Under the pieces are notes generated by a model. It ran no database searches. It was not told the origin of the DNA and saw only the letters and a program-made list of their open reading frames with translations. A stretch of DNA of 64,000 bases from Streptomyces pilosus (lineage in GTDB: Bacteria; Actinomycetota; Actinomycetes; Streptomycetales; Streptomycetaceae): assembly GCF_014649835.1 (NCBI RefSeq), contig NZ_BMTU01000001.1:992001-1056000 (forward strand), read 5' to 3'. This document shows, piece by piece, positions 23,867 through 33,812 of the stretch. The position numbers and the translations under genes were made by a program. Each line of letters opens with the position of its first letter. The stretch's first letter is position 1.

Positions 23867-26520
23867 GCGGAGCCTCCGATCAGGGTGAGGAAGGCGTCCT
23901 CGAGGCGGCGGTGCGGGCCGACCGAGGCCACGGGCACGTCCAGCCGCACCAGTTCGGCGACGAGGCGCGGGGCGGTGCCGCCGGCGCCGAGCCGGATCAG
24001 CAGCCCCTCGTCGGTGCGGACGGCCGAGGCGACGCCGGGCAGGGCGGCGATCTTCTCGGCGACCGGCTCCTCCACGGGCGTGACGGTGCCGACGAGCAGG
24101 GTGTCGCCGGAGCCGACGATCTCCTGCACCGGACCCGCCTGGACGAGCCGGCCGCGGTCCATGACGACGAGGTGGGTGCAGGACTGCTCGACCTCCGACA
24201 GCAGGTGGCTGGAGACGATCACCGTGCGTCCGGCGGCCGCGTACCGGATCATCACCTCGCGCATCTCGCGGATCTGCGGCGGGTCGAGGCCGTTGGTCGG
24301 CTCGTCGAGGATGAGCAGGTCCGGGAGGCCGAGCATGGCCTGGGCGATGGCGAGGCGCTGGCGCATGCCCTGGGAGTAGGTGCGCACCGCGCGGGCGAGC
24401 GCGTCCCCGAGGCCGGCGATCTCCAGGGCCTCGTCCAGGTGGGCGTCCTGGGGCGGGCGGCCGGTGGCCCGCCAGTACAGCTCCAGGTTCTCCCGGCCGG
24501 ACAGGTGCGGCAGGAAGCCGGCGCCCTCCACGAAGGCGCCGACCCGGGAGAGCACCGGGGCGCCGGGGCGGATGGCATGGCCGAAGACGCGGATCTCGCC
24601 GTCGTCGGGCCGGATGAGGCCCATGAGCATGCGCAGGGTGGTCGTCTTGCCGGCGCCGTTCGGGCCGAGCAGTCCGAGCACCTGCCCCTTCTCGACGCGG
24701 AACGACAGGTCGCGCACGGCGTAGCGGTCCGCGGAGCGGGCGTAGCGCTTGCTCAGGCCGGTGATCTGCAGGGGCACGTCGGCGAGTGCGGGGTCGGGGG
24801 CCGGGGCGGTGGTGCGGCGGCGGCCGGTCAGCAGCAGGCCGAGGGCGATCAGCGCACCGGCGGCCGGGAGCCACACCACCCACGCGGGCAGCGGGGCGGC
24901 GGCGGTGGTCACACCGGGCGCGGTGGGCACGGTGAGGTCGCTCCGGAGGGAGACCGTGTACGTCGCCGGGGCGGCGGGGGAGGCGTAGCCGAGGTCGGTG
25001 GAGGCGAGGACCAGGCGCAGCCGGTGACCGTCCTCGACCTCGTGGTCGACGGCGGGCAGGGTGAGCGTCACGTCCTTGCCGGCCCCGGCGTCCCCGACGC
25101 GGACGGGGGCGACCAGCTGCGAGGGCAGGACCTGCTGCCGCCCGTCCGGGCCGACGTCGTACACCTTGGCGAAGAGGACGGCGTCGTCGCTGGTGGACGT
25201 GACGCGCACGGTCACGGTCGGTGAGCCGGTGATCCGCAGGTCGCCGCTGACCGGGGCGGACTCGAAGCGGGCGTGCTGACCGGGGAAGTCCAGGGAGACG
25301 CCGATGCCGAGCGAGGAGAGTTCGGCGAGTCCGCCGGAGCCGCCGAGGCCGGGCAGGGCGGAGACGGCGGGCGGGCCGCCGCCGGCCGGGTTGGCGAAGC
25401 TCTGCTCGGGGCGTCCGGTGAGCGGGACGGCCCTGGCGCCGCTGTCGAGCCCCGGGTAGCGGTCGGCGCTCGCGCCGTTGAGCACGGCCCGGCCGTCGGT
25501 GGAGTCGACGCCCCCGGTGCGGGTGACGCGGAAGGCGGGGCCGGTGTCGGCGCCCTTGTCGTCCTTCAGGTAGCGGTCGAACCAGGCGCGTACGCGCTGC
25601 TGGACCCGGCCGGTCTCCGGGTCGCCGCCGTCGTGTCCGCCGGCGATCCAGTCGACGCCGACCGGGGCGCCGTTGGCGCGGATCGCCCGAGCGGCGGCGT
25701 CGGCCTGGCCGAGCGGGAAGAGGGAGTCGGACTGGCCCTGGAGGAGGAGGGTGGGCACGTCGATGCGGTCGGCGACGGCGGACGGCGAGCGTGCCGCGAG
25801 GAGTGCGCGTGCCTCGGCGTCGGGGACGCCGGACTCGGCGACCCGCTCGTACATCGCGCACAGCGCCGGCTCGAACTTCTCGCACCCGCCGCCGGAGCTG
25901 ACGAAGATGCCGGCCCACAGCTTCTTGAACACCCCGCCGGGGAACAGCGCGTCGGCGAGGTCGAAGTAGGTGATCGCCGGGGCGATGGCGTCGACCCGGT
26001 CGTCGTACCCGGCGGTGAGCAGGGCGACGGCGCCGCCGTAGGAGCCGCCCGCCATGCCGACGCGCGGGTCGCCGTCCTTGTCGAGCCGCACCTCGGGCCG
26101 GTCGGCGAGCCAGTCGATCAGCCGGGAGACGTCGGCGACCTCGCCCTCGGGGTCGTTCAGTCCGATCCTGCCGGTGGACTTCCCGAAGCTGCGCGCGGAC
26201 CAGGTGAGGACCGCGTACCCGTCGCGCGCGAGGTCCTCGGCCTGCTGCCGCACGTCCTCCTTGCTGCCGCCGAAGCCGTGTCCGAGCAGGACGGCCGGGC
26301 GGCGCCCCTGGGGTCCGGCGGTGAAGTACGAGGTGTCGATGCGCACCCCGTCCTCCGTGGCCATGACCCGGTCGGCGCGGCGGACCGGGGGTGCGTCGTC
26401 CGAGGCGGCGGCGGTCCAGGTGCCGGCACCGGCGAGCACGACGACGGCGGCCGCGGCGGCGGCGGTCCGTCGCGGCCGCCGTGACCGCGGCCACCGCGCT
26501 CCGGGCAGTCGAAGATCCAT
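23863..26520 (-). CDS. Fusion: exported X-Pro/CocE-type alpha/beta hydrolase + membrane anchor + ABC ATPase
   Basis: An 885-residue three-part protein. Residues 18-37 form a signal anchor. Residues 45-300 are an alpha/beta hydrolase with Ser160 (GGSYGG), Asp265 (QGQSDS) and His296 (GGHDGG), typical of X-Pro dipeptidyl peptidase and CocE esterases. Residues 300-535 look like the matching C-terminal beta-sandwich (TSTSDDAVLFAKVYDV, GHRLRLVLASTDL). Residues 544-566 are a membrane helix. Residues 580-885 are an ABC ATPase with Walker A GPNGAGKTT (619), signature YSQGM (715) and Walker B LLILDEPTNGLDP (735). The hydrolase would be outside and the ATPase inside. It is translationally coupled to the permease. 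The fusion is read through with no frameshift. Confidence 0.9.
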   Translation of the reverse strand: MDLRLPGARWPRSRRPRRTAAAAAAVVVLAGAGTWTAAASDDAPPVRRADRVMATEDGVRIDTSYFTAGPQGRRPAVLLGHGFGGSKEDVRQQAEDLARDGYAVLTWSARSFGKSTGRIGLNDPEGEVADVSRLIDWLADRPEVRLDKDGDPRVGMAGGSYGGAVALLTAGYDDRVDAIAPAITYFDLADALFPGGVFKKLWAGIFVSSGGGCEKFEPALCAMYERVAESGVPDAEARALLAARSPSAVADRIDVPTLLLQGQSDSLFPLGQADAAARAIRANGAPVGVDWIAGGHDGGDPETGRVQQRVRAWFDRYLKDDKGADTGPAFRVTRTGGVDSTDGRAVLNGASADRYPGLDSGARAVPLTGRPEQSFANPAGGGPPAVSALPGLGGSGGLAELSSLGIGVSLDFPGQHARFESAPVSGDLRITGSPTVTVRVTSTSDDAVLFAKVYDVGPDGRQQVLPSQLVAPVRVGDAGAGKDVTLTLPAVDHEVEDGHRLRLVLASTDLGYASPAAPATYTVSLRSDLTVPTAPGVTTAAAPLPAWVVWLPAAGALIALGLLLTGRRRTTAPAPDPALADVPLQITGLSKRYARSADRYAVRDLSFRVEKGQVLGLLGPNGAGKTTTLRMLMGLIRPDDGEIRVFGHAIRPGAPVLSRVGAFVEGAGFLPHLSGRENLELYWRATGRPPQDAHLDEALEIAGLGDALARAVRTYSQGMRQRLAIAQAMLGLPDLLILDEPTNGLDPPQIREMREVMIRYAAAGRTVIVSSHLLSEVEQSCTHLVVMDRGRLVQAGPVQEIVGSGDTLLVGTVTPVEEPVAEKIAALPGVASAVRTDEGLLIRLGAGGTAPRLVAELVRLDVPVASVGPHRRLEDAFLTLIGGSA

Positions 26521-26652
26521 GCGTCAACCGTACGGGGTCGACCTGTCGGCCAGTTGTCGACCGTGGACCGAACCCGGGGACCTCCCTGCGGCGTACGGGC
26601 CGCGTGCCGCGTACCGCGTTCGCGGTACGCGGCGGGTGCGGCTGCCGGTGCC

Positions 26653-28151
<1,499 letters not shown>

Positions 28152-28155
<4 letters not shown>

Positions 28156-28274
28156 GACCGAGAACTCCTTCGCAGATGGCGGCGTCGGGTGGAGACGTGC
28201 CGTGGGTGCAGCTCGTACAGCGGGTCCTGCTCGTGCGCGCCGGTCGCGGACGGGTGCGCCGCGGTCCGGGCCAT
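28152..28274 (-). CDS. Short upstream frame coupled to mmsA (leader or gene remnant)
   Basis: A 40-codon frame reading MARTAAHPSATGAHEQDPLY and ending RRSSRS, with GAGG upstream of its ATG. Its TGA overlaps the mmsA ATG (ATGA), the usual sign of coupled operon partners. The first half reads like a real N-terminus, whereas the second half is Arg-rich and looks like out-of-frame mmsA leader. It may be a leader peptide, or the remnant of a larger gene that lost its body. No family can be assigned. Confidence 0.35.
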
Positions 28275-29119
28275 GTCCTCATCCCAGCAGTTCCGCGGTC
28301 CCGGGCGGGCCCGACACAGTGTCGGCCGTTCGGGTCCGCGAGTGGACACATGGGAACGGGGCGGAACCTCCGGCGCGGGGCCACGGCGGGCGGGGAGTCG
28401 TCGCTCGCGGCTCGCTCCTGCCAAAGCGAGGCGGCCTCCCGCGCCGGAGGCGATCGGTGGGGTGCCGGGGGCGGCACCCGGGGAGACGTGGAGGGCGCCG
28501 GGCGTGCGCGGTGCGGCGGGAGCGGACGGCCCGGTCACGGGCTCCCCTCCGCTCCGCCCCGGGGTGATCGGGTCGTACGCCATCGCGGTCGTCCCTTCGC
28601 ACGGCTCGTCGGTACGCACGGCCTCACGGCCGGTCCGGGTCCACGGCTTGTCGGGCTGTCTTCCGGCCCTCCAGGGTTTCTAGCCCGGCCTCGAAGCCCT
28701 GTCAATGTTTTGTCCGGACATTCGGACGAGAACATGCCCGCTCTCCTGGAAACGTCCCGGCCCGTCCGCCCTCCCGGCACGGCGCACCACCCGGCCGGCT
28801 CCCCGGGGCCGCGGGCTGACGGGGCCGGCCGGCACGGGAATCGGCCGACGCCCGCTCCCACGCGGGGAGACGGAAGTCAATGCGCCCCGCCGGTGAGCCG
28901 GAGTGCGCCCGTGCGTCACTCCTGTCACAAAAGCTCCGGCGCCGTCACGGGCGTCACACGGAGGCGGACCTTCCGTCACACCCGGCGCACAGCCCCTGCC
29001 CTGTCGTCGGCCGGCCTCGTTCACCGGGCACAACGCATGCCTGATCACCAGCGTGCACCCGGCTCCCCCTGACGGCCGCCCCCGGCCGCCTCCGCGGTGC
29101 GCGCGGGGAGGTGCCATCC
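28275..29119. other. 845-base region without a convincing gene
   Basis: Frames here are short, Arg/Pro/Gly-rich and lack ribosome binding sites, so I call none. The region should hold the mmsA promoter and a rightward promoter for the small DNA-binding gene. It contains the palindromic operator-like block at 28704-28727. In relatives this position may hold a regulator; here none is seen. Confidence 0.45.
28704..28727. promoter_or_regulatory. Operator-like dyads upstream of mmsA
   Basis: Two overlapping dyads: AATGT (28704-28708) with ACATT (28718-28722), and GTCCG (28712-28716) with CGGAC (28723-28727). The core TGTCCGGACA (28711-28720) is a perfect 10-base palindrome. It looks like a binding site for a dimeric repressor, although it is about 430 bases from the coupled short frame. 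Confidence 0.4.
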
Positions 29120-29320
29120 ATGACCGACCGACGGCTGTGGTCCTACAAGGACATCGCGGCCCACATCAAGGTGCAGCCGGACACGGTGCGTTCCTACCGC
29201 AAGCACGGACTGCTGCCGCCGCCCGACCACGTGGAGGGCGGCAAGCCGTACTGGTACGCCGACACCGTCCGCGCCTGGGTGGCCCGCCGCCCGGGCAACC
29301 GCGGCCGCAGGGACGGCTGA
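29120..29320 (+). CDS. Small helix-turn-helix DNA-binding protein (MerR/excisionase-like)
   Basis: A 66-residue protein that is essentially one winged-helix unit: LWSYKDIAAHIKVQPDTVRSYRKHGLLPPPDHVEGGKPYWYADTVRAWVARRPG. The pattern of helix-turn-helix with VxxYxxxGLLP followed by a W-Y wing matches MerR/AlpA/Xis-type DNA-binding domains. There is no effector domain, so it acts alone or as a cofactor. GGGGAGG lies eight bases upstream of the ATG. No neighbouring recombinase is seen, so an excisionase role is not supported. Confidence 0.8.
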   Translation: MTDRRLWSYKDIAAHIKVQPDTVRSYRKHGLLPPPDHVEGGKPYWYADTVRAWVARRPGNRGRRDG

Positions 29321-29340
29321 CCCGGCGGACCGCGACGACC

Positions 29341-29367
29341 GTGCCCCGCCGCCCCGTGGCGGGGCAC
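29341..29367. terminator. Terminator between convergent genes
   Basis: GTGCCCCGCC (29341-29350) pairs with GGCGGGGCAC (29358-29367) with a seven-base loop. It is placed between the small DNA-binding gene and the leftward dehydrogenase gene. Confidence 0.8.
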
Positions 29368-29385
29368 GGGTCTGCTCCCGGCCGC

Positions 29386-30429
29386 TCAGCTCCAGGGTTC
29401 GACGACCGTCACTCCGGCGCCGGGGGCCGTTCCCATGGCGGCGAGGGCCGCGGGGGCGGCGTCCAGGCCGATCGTGGCGGTCACCAGGAGGTCCGGGCGG
29501 AGCACTCCCGTGCGGACCAGTTCCAGCATCGGCGGGTAGGAGTGCGCGGCCATGCCGTGGCTGCCGAGGAGTTCGAGTTCCAGGGCGATGGCGCGGGCCA
29601 TGGGGACGGGCGTGGTGCCCGTCGGCGAGGGCAGCAGGCCGACCTGGACGTGGCGGCCCCGGCGGCGCAGCCCGTTCACGGAGGCGGCGCAGGTGGCGGG
29701 TGCGCCGAGGGCGTCCAGGGAGAGGTGGGCGCCGCCGCCGGTGAGGTCGCGGACCGCTTCGGCGGGGTCCGCCGCGGCCGACGCGTCCACGCACTCCGCC
29801 GCGCCGAACCGCCGCGCCAGTTCCAGCGCGCCCGGCGAGACGTCGACGGCGACGACCCGGGCGCCCGCGGCCGCCGCGATCATCACCGCCGACAGGCCCA
29901 CCCCGCCGCAGCCGTGCACGGCGACCCACTCCCCCGCCGCCACCCGGCCCTGCCGCACCACCGCCCGGTAGGCGGTGGCGAAGCGGCAGCCGAGCGAGGC
30001 GGCGGTCGCGTACGACATGCCGTCGGGGACCGCGACGAGGTTCACGTCCGCGTGGTCCAGGGCCACGTAGTGGGCGAAGGAACCCCAGTGGGTGAAGCCG
30101 GGCTGGGTCTGCCGCTCGCACACCTGCTGGTCGCCGGCCGCGCAGGCCGGGCAGGAGCCGCAGGCGCAGACGAACGGCACGGTGACCCGGTCCCCGGCGC
30201 GCCAGCCCGTGACGCGGGCGCCGACCGCCTCGACGACGCCGGCGAGTTCGTGGCCGGGGACGTGCGGCAGCGCGATGTCCGGGTCGTGGCCCTGCCAGCC
30301 GTGCCAGTCGCTGCGGCACAGGCCGGTGGCCTCGACGCGGACCACGACCCCGTGCTCCGCGGGTTGCGGGTCCGCGACCTCCCGCACCTCGGCCGGCTCC
30401 CCGTACCGCTCGAACACCACAGCCCGCAT
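29386..30429 (-). CDS. Zinc-dependent alcohol dehydrogenase (medium-chain)
   Basis: A 347-residue medium-chain dehydrogenase that interconverts an alcohol and an aldehyde or ketone with NAD(P). The catalytic zinc ligands are in [12 protein letters not shown] and [10 protein letters not shown]. The structural zinc cysteines are in [20 protein letters not shown]. The coenzyme site is [31 protein letters not shown]. Substrate cannot be read from sequence. The ATG at 30429 has GGAAGG upstream. It is divergent from copZ, with about 200 bases between them. Confidence 0.92.
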   Translation of the reverse strand: MRAVVFERYGEPAEVREVADPQPAEHGVVVRVEATGLCRSDWHGWQGHDPDIALPHVPGHELAGVVEAVGARVTGWRAGDRVTVPFVCACGSCPACAAGDQQVCERQTQPGFTHWGSFAHYVALDHADVNLVAVPDGMSYATAASLGCRFATAYRAVVRQGRVAAGEWVAVHGCGGVGLSAVMIAAAAGARVVAVDVSPGALELARRFGAAECVDASAAADPAEAVRDLTGGGAHLSLDALGAPATCAASVNGLRRRGRHVQVGLLPSPTGTTPVPMARAIALELELLGSHGMAAHSYPPMLELVRTGVLRPDLLVTATIGLDAAPAALAAMGTAPGAGVTVVEPWS

Positions 30430-30546
30430 GGCCGGACCCGCCTTCCGATGGTCGTGACTTCCGGCGGAACGGTAACCCCGGGCGGGGCGTACGGTCAGGA
30501 GCGGTCCGGGGCCGGCCCCGCGGCCCCGGCCGGCCCGTCGTGGATT

Positions 30547-30567
30547 TATACCCCCTAGGGGTATAGT
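30547..30567 (+). promoter_or_regulatory. CsoR-type copper operator overlapping the copZA promoter
   Basis: TATACCCC (30547-30554) and GGGGTATA (30558-30565) form perfect 8-base arms around CTA. The family-level pattern TACCCC...GGGGTA is the CsoR copper-sensing repressor site. TATAGT (30562-30567) is a good -10 box and overlaps the right arm, so bound CsoR would block polymerase and Cu(I) would release it. The csoR gene itself is not in the window. Confidence 0.85.
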
Positions 30568-30636
30568 CTGGGTGCAGTGGCCCCGCGAGGCCCCGCTGTC
30601 CACCCCATCCCCCGCGTCCCGACGAGGAGTAACGAC

Positions 30637-30876
30637 ATGACCTCCCAGACCGACACCCAGGGTTCCGTCACCACCGTCTACAAGGTGAGCGGGATGAGCT
30701 GCGGGCACTGCGAGGGTGCCGTCTCCGGCGAGATCTCCGCGATCCCCGGTGTCGGCTCGGTGACGGCCGTCGCCTCCTCCGGCGAGGTGACCGTGGTCTC
30801 CGCGGCCCCGCTCGACGAGGCGGCCGTGCGCGCGGCCGTCGACGAGGCCGGCTTCGAGCTGGCCGGCACGGTCTGA
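30637..30876 (+). CDS. copZ: Copper chaperone, heavy-metal-associated domain
   Basis: A 79-residue single HMA domain protein: [42 protein letters not shown]. The MSCGHC (MxCxxC) pair binds one Cu(I) ion, which it passes to the P-type ATPase encoded next. GAGGAG lies upstream of the ATG. It is the first gene behind the CsoR-type operator and about 130 bases from copA. Confidence 0.93.
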   Translation: MTSQTDTQGSVTTVYKVSGMSCGHCEGAVSGEISAIPGVGSVTAVASSGEVTVVSAAPLDEAAVRAAVDEAGFELAGTV

Positions 30877-31004
30877 GCCCCGCGCCGCACCCCTGAAGAC
30901 ACCCCGTGCGGCGTGAACCGGGCCGTACCGGCCACCCGTACCCCGTGGCCCCCGGCCCGGCCCGCCGCCGGGACCCGGACCCCGGACGTCCCTGGAGCAC
31001 GGAC

Positions 31005-33263
31005 ATGACCAGCACCACCACCCCCGGGGCGCCGGCCGCCGAGCAGCCGGCCGTCTCGGAGGTCGAGCTGCTCATCGGCGGGATGACCTGCGCCTCCTGC
31101 GCGGCCCGCGTCGAGAAGAAGCTCAACCGCATGGACGGCGTGACCGCCACGGTGAACTACGCGACGGAGAAGGCCCGCGTCACCTACCCGGCGGGCGTCG
31201 AGGTCGCCGACCTGATCACCACGGTGGTGCGGACCGGCTACACCGCCGAGGAACCCGCGCCCGTGCGGGAGGCGGCCGACGAGCCCGCGGCGGCGCAGGC
31301 CGACCCCGAGCTCGCCGCCCTGCGCCGGCGCCTGACCGTCTCCGCGCTCCTGGCGCTGCCCGTCGTGCTGCTGGCGATGGTCCCGCCGCTGCAGTTCGAC
31401 CACTGGCAGTGGCTCTCCCTGACGCTGGCCGCGCCCGTGGTGGTGTGGGGTGCCGCCCCCTTCCACCGGGCCGCCTGGACCAACCTCCGGCACGGCGCGG
31501 CCACCATGGACACGCTGGTCTCCGTGGGCACGCTCGCCGCGTTCGGCTGGTCGCTGTGGGCGCTGTTCCTCGGGGACGCCGGCACGCCCGGCATGCGCCA
31601 CCCCTTCGAGCTGACCGTCTCCCGCGCGGAGGGCGCCTCCACGATCTACCTGGAGGTGGCGGCTGGCGTCACCGCGTTCATCCTGCTCGGCCGCTATCTG
31701 GAGGCCCGTTCCAAGCGCCGCGCGGGGGCCGCCCTGCGGGCGCTGATGGAGCTGGGCGCCAAGGACGTGACCGTGCTGCGCGAGGGCCGGGAGGTGCGGA
31801 TTCCGGCGGAGCGCCTCACCGTGGGCGACCGGTTCGTCGTGCGGCCCGGGGAGAAGATCGCCACGGACGGCACGGTCGTGGAGGGCTCCTCCGCCGTGGA
31901 CGCGTCCATGCTGACCGGCGAGTCCGTCCCGGTGGACGTCACCGCCGGGGACACCGTCACCGGCGCCACGGTCAACGCGGGCGGCCGGCTCGTCGTCGAG
32001 GCCACCCGGATCGGCGCCGACACGCAGCTCGCGCGGATGGCGAAGCTGGTGGAGGAGGCGCAGAACGGCAAGGCCCAGGTGCAGCGCCTCGCCGACCGGA
32101 TCTCCGGCGTCTTCGTGCCCGTCGTGCTGCTGATCGCGGCCGGCACCTTCGGGCTGTGGCTCGGCTCCACCGGCGACACGGCCGCCGCGTTCACCGCGGC
32201 CGTCGCCGTGCTGATCATCGCCTGCCCCTGCGCGCTCGGCCTCGCCACTCCGACCGCGCTGATGGTCGGTACCGGACGCGGCGCCCAGCTCGGCATCCTC
32301 ATCAAGGGTCCCGAGGTGCTGGAGTCCACCCGCCGCGTCGACACCGTCGTCCTCGACAAGACCGGCACCGTCACCACCGGGCGGATGTCCCTCCAGGAGG
32401 TGCACGCCGCCGAGGGCGTGGAGGAGCGGCTGCTGCTGCGGCTCGCGGGCGCCCTGGAGCACGCCTCCGAGCATCCCGTGGCACGGGCGATCGCCGCGGG
32501 CGCGGAGCGGCGGGCCGGTGCGCTGCCGGGTGTCGGGCGCTTCGAGAACGTCCCCGGCAGGGGCGTGCGCGGGCTGGTGGAGGGCCACGAGGTGGCCGTG
32601 GGGCGGTTCCCTGAGCTCCTCGGGGAGCTGCCGCCGGAGCTGGTCCGGGTGAGGGAGGAGGCGGAGCGCCGCGGGCGCACGGCCGTGGTGGCCGGCTGGG
32701 ACGGGGCGGCGCGGGGCGTCCTCGCGGTCGCCGACACCGTCAAGGAGACCAGTGCGCGGGCGGTGCGCGAGCTGCGGGCGCTCGGGCTCACGCCGGTGCT
32801 GCTGACCGGGGACAACCGGGCCGTGGCCGGGGCGGTCGCCGAGGCCGTGGGCATCGACCGGGTGATCGCCGAGGTGTTGCCCGAGGACAAGGCCGAGGCC
32901 GTCCGGCGGTTGCAGGGTGAGGGGCACGTGGTCGCCATGGTCGGCGACGGCGTCAACGACGCGGCCGCGCTGGCCGTCGCCGATCTGGGTCTCGCGATGG
33001 GCACCGGCACGGACGCCGCGATCGAGGCGGGCGACCTGACGCTGGTCCGCGGCGACCTGCGGGTGGCGGCGGACGCGATACGGCTGTCGCGCCGGACCCT
33101 GTCCACCATCAAGGGCAATCTCGTCTGGGCCTTCGGCTACAACGTGGCCGCACTGCCGCTCGCCGCGGCGGGACTGCTGAACCCGATGATCGCCGGTGCC
33201 GCCATGGCCTTCTCCTCGGTGTTCGTGGTGACGAACAGCCTGCGGCTCCGGGCATTTCATTGA
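31005..33263 (+). CDS. copA: Copper-translocating P-type ATPase
   Basis: A 752-residue P1B-type ATPase that exports Cu(I). One N-terminal metal-binding domain holds MTCASC (about residue 26). Eight membrane helices follow the usual plan, with the transport site CPC in [19 protein letters not shown]. The actuator loop has MLTGESVPV, the phosphorylation site is DKTGTVTTG, then EHPVA (nucleotide domain), LLTGDN and [12 protein letters not shown]. All key residues are intact. The ATG at 31005 with GGAG eight bases upstream is chosen; the longer frame to 30906 has no such site. It is induced with copZ under the CsoR-type operator. Confidence 0.95.
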   Translation: MTSTTTPGAPAAEQPAVSEVELLIGGMTCASCAARVEKKLNRMDGVTATVNYATEKARVTYPAGVEVADLITTVVRTGYTAEEPAPVREAADEPAAAQADPELAALRRRLTVSALLALPVVLLAMVPPLQFDHWQWLSLTLAAPVVVWGAAPFHRAAWTNLRHGAATMDTLVSVGTLAAFGWSLWALFLGDAGTPGMRHPFELTVSRAEGASTIYLEVAAGVTAFILLGRYLEARSKRRAGAALRALMELGAKDVTVLREGREVRIPAERLTVGDRFVVRPGEKIATDGTVVEGSSAVDASMLTGESVPVDVTAGDTVTGATVNAGGRLVVEATRIGADTQLARMAKLVEEAQNGKAQVQRLADRISGVFVPVVLLIAAGTFGLWLGSTGDTAAAFTAAVAVLIIACPCALGLATPTALMVGTGRGAQLGILIKGPEVLESTRRVDTVVLDKTGTVTTGRMSLQEVHAAEGVEERLLLRLAGALEHASEHPVARAIAAGAERRAGALPGVGRFENVPGRGVRGLVEGHEVAVGRFPELLGELPPELVRVREEAERRGRTAVVAGWDGAARGVLAVADTVKETSARAVRELRALGLTPVLLTGDNRAVAGAVAEAVGIDRVIAEVLPEDKAEAVRRLQGEGHVVAMVGDGVNDAAALAVADLGLAMGTGTDAAIEAGDLTLVRGDLRVAADAIRLSRRTLSTIKGNLVWAFGYNVAALPLAAAGLLNPMIAGAAMAFSSVFVVTNSLRLRAFH

Positions 33264-33405
33264 GGTCTCAAGTTGGGGTGTACCCCTGGAGTCCGGTAAG
33301 ACCCTCACATAAGCTCTTCACACGGCTCGCGCATCTTCCTTACGCTTGAGCCCCGTGAGTGGTTTGCGGGCTCTTGCGCAGCTTGGGGAGATATGCAAGA
33401 GACGC

Positions 33406-33420
33406 AGATCACAGTGATCT
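33406..33420. promoter_or_regulatory. Perfect 15-base palindrome
   Basis: AGATCAC-A-GTGATCT with perfect 7-base arms, inside the gene-free region after copA. It has the size and symmetry of a dimeric repressor site. Confidence 0.45.
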
Positions 33421-33714
33421 GAACGTAACCATCGAAGGGGTTCGAAGGTCTAAGTTGGCGATGTCGGGCAGCGTCTTGGGGGGCGCCTACCGACATCTGG
33501 GGATGTCTTGGGGGACTTTCCCAGAGATTGCGTTGCCGGGGCACGTACCCGTGGGGAGCTTTGAGCGGCCCTCCCGAATGTGCGCTGTCCCGGCAGACCG
33601 CACACCGACGAGTGCGGCGGGTTCAGGTCCGTCCGTGCTCATACAGCGATTCAGGCGCTGTTCTCACAGGCGCCCGGCCGGATCCCGTGGGGGGAATCCG
33701 CACCGGGACATGGG

Positions 33715-33767
33715 AAGGCGCCCTGGTTCGTCGGCCCGTGGGGGGACCGGCGGCCGGGGCGCCTTTT
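33715..33767 (+). terminator. Intrinsic terminator with T-run
   Basis: A nine-base-pair stem, AAGGCGCCC (33715-33723) with GGGCGCCTT (33757-33765), around a 33-base loop that can itself fold, followed by TTCC. T-rich tails are rare in this genome, so it stands out. Confidence 0.65.
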
Positions 33768-33812
33768 CCGCGTTCGTCCTCCGTCCCCGCCCGTGTGCGG
33801 TGCGGGGAGGAG

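Larger units (their letters stand above)
33317..33767 (+). ncRNA. Candidate orphan transcript of about 410 bases
   Basis: A possible promoter, TTCACA (33317-33322)-N18-TACGCT (33341-33346), is followed downstream by a hairpin with a T-run: AAGGCGCCC (33715-33723) pairs with GGGCGCCTT (33757-33765) and then TTCC. No convincing gene lies between. GTG at 33355 opens a 20-codon frame (VSGLRALAQLGEICKRRRSQ) that could be a leaderless peptide. A perfect 15-base palindrome (33406-33420) follows. A longer plus frame here has poor codon bias and runs into the sigma gene antisense. I call this a candidate small RNA or leader unit. Confidence 0.35.

Noticed and set aside
28680..29117. Minus-strand frame that could be a missing regulator upstream of mmsA
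   Set aside because: No helix-turn-helix, composition is Arg/Gly/Pro-rich and no start signal is visible.
29120..29320. Small DNA-binding protein as a phage excisionase
   Set aside because: No integrase, att repeat or phage gene adjoins it; a chromosomal regulator is equally likely.
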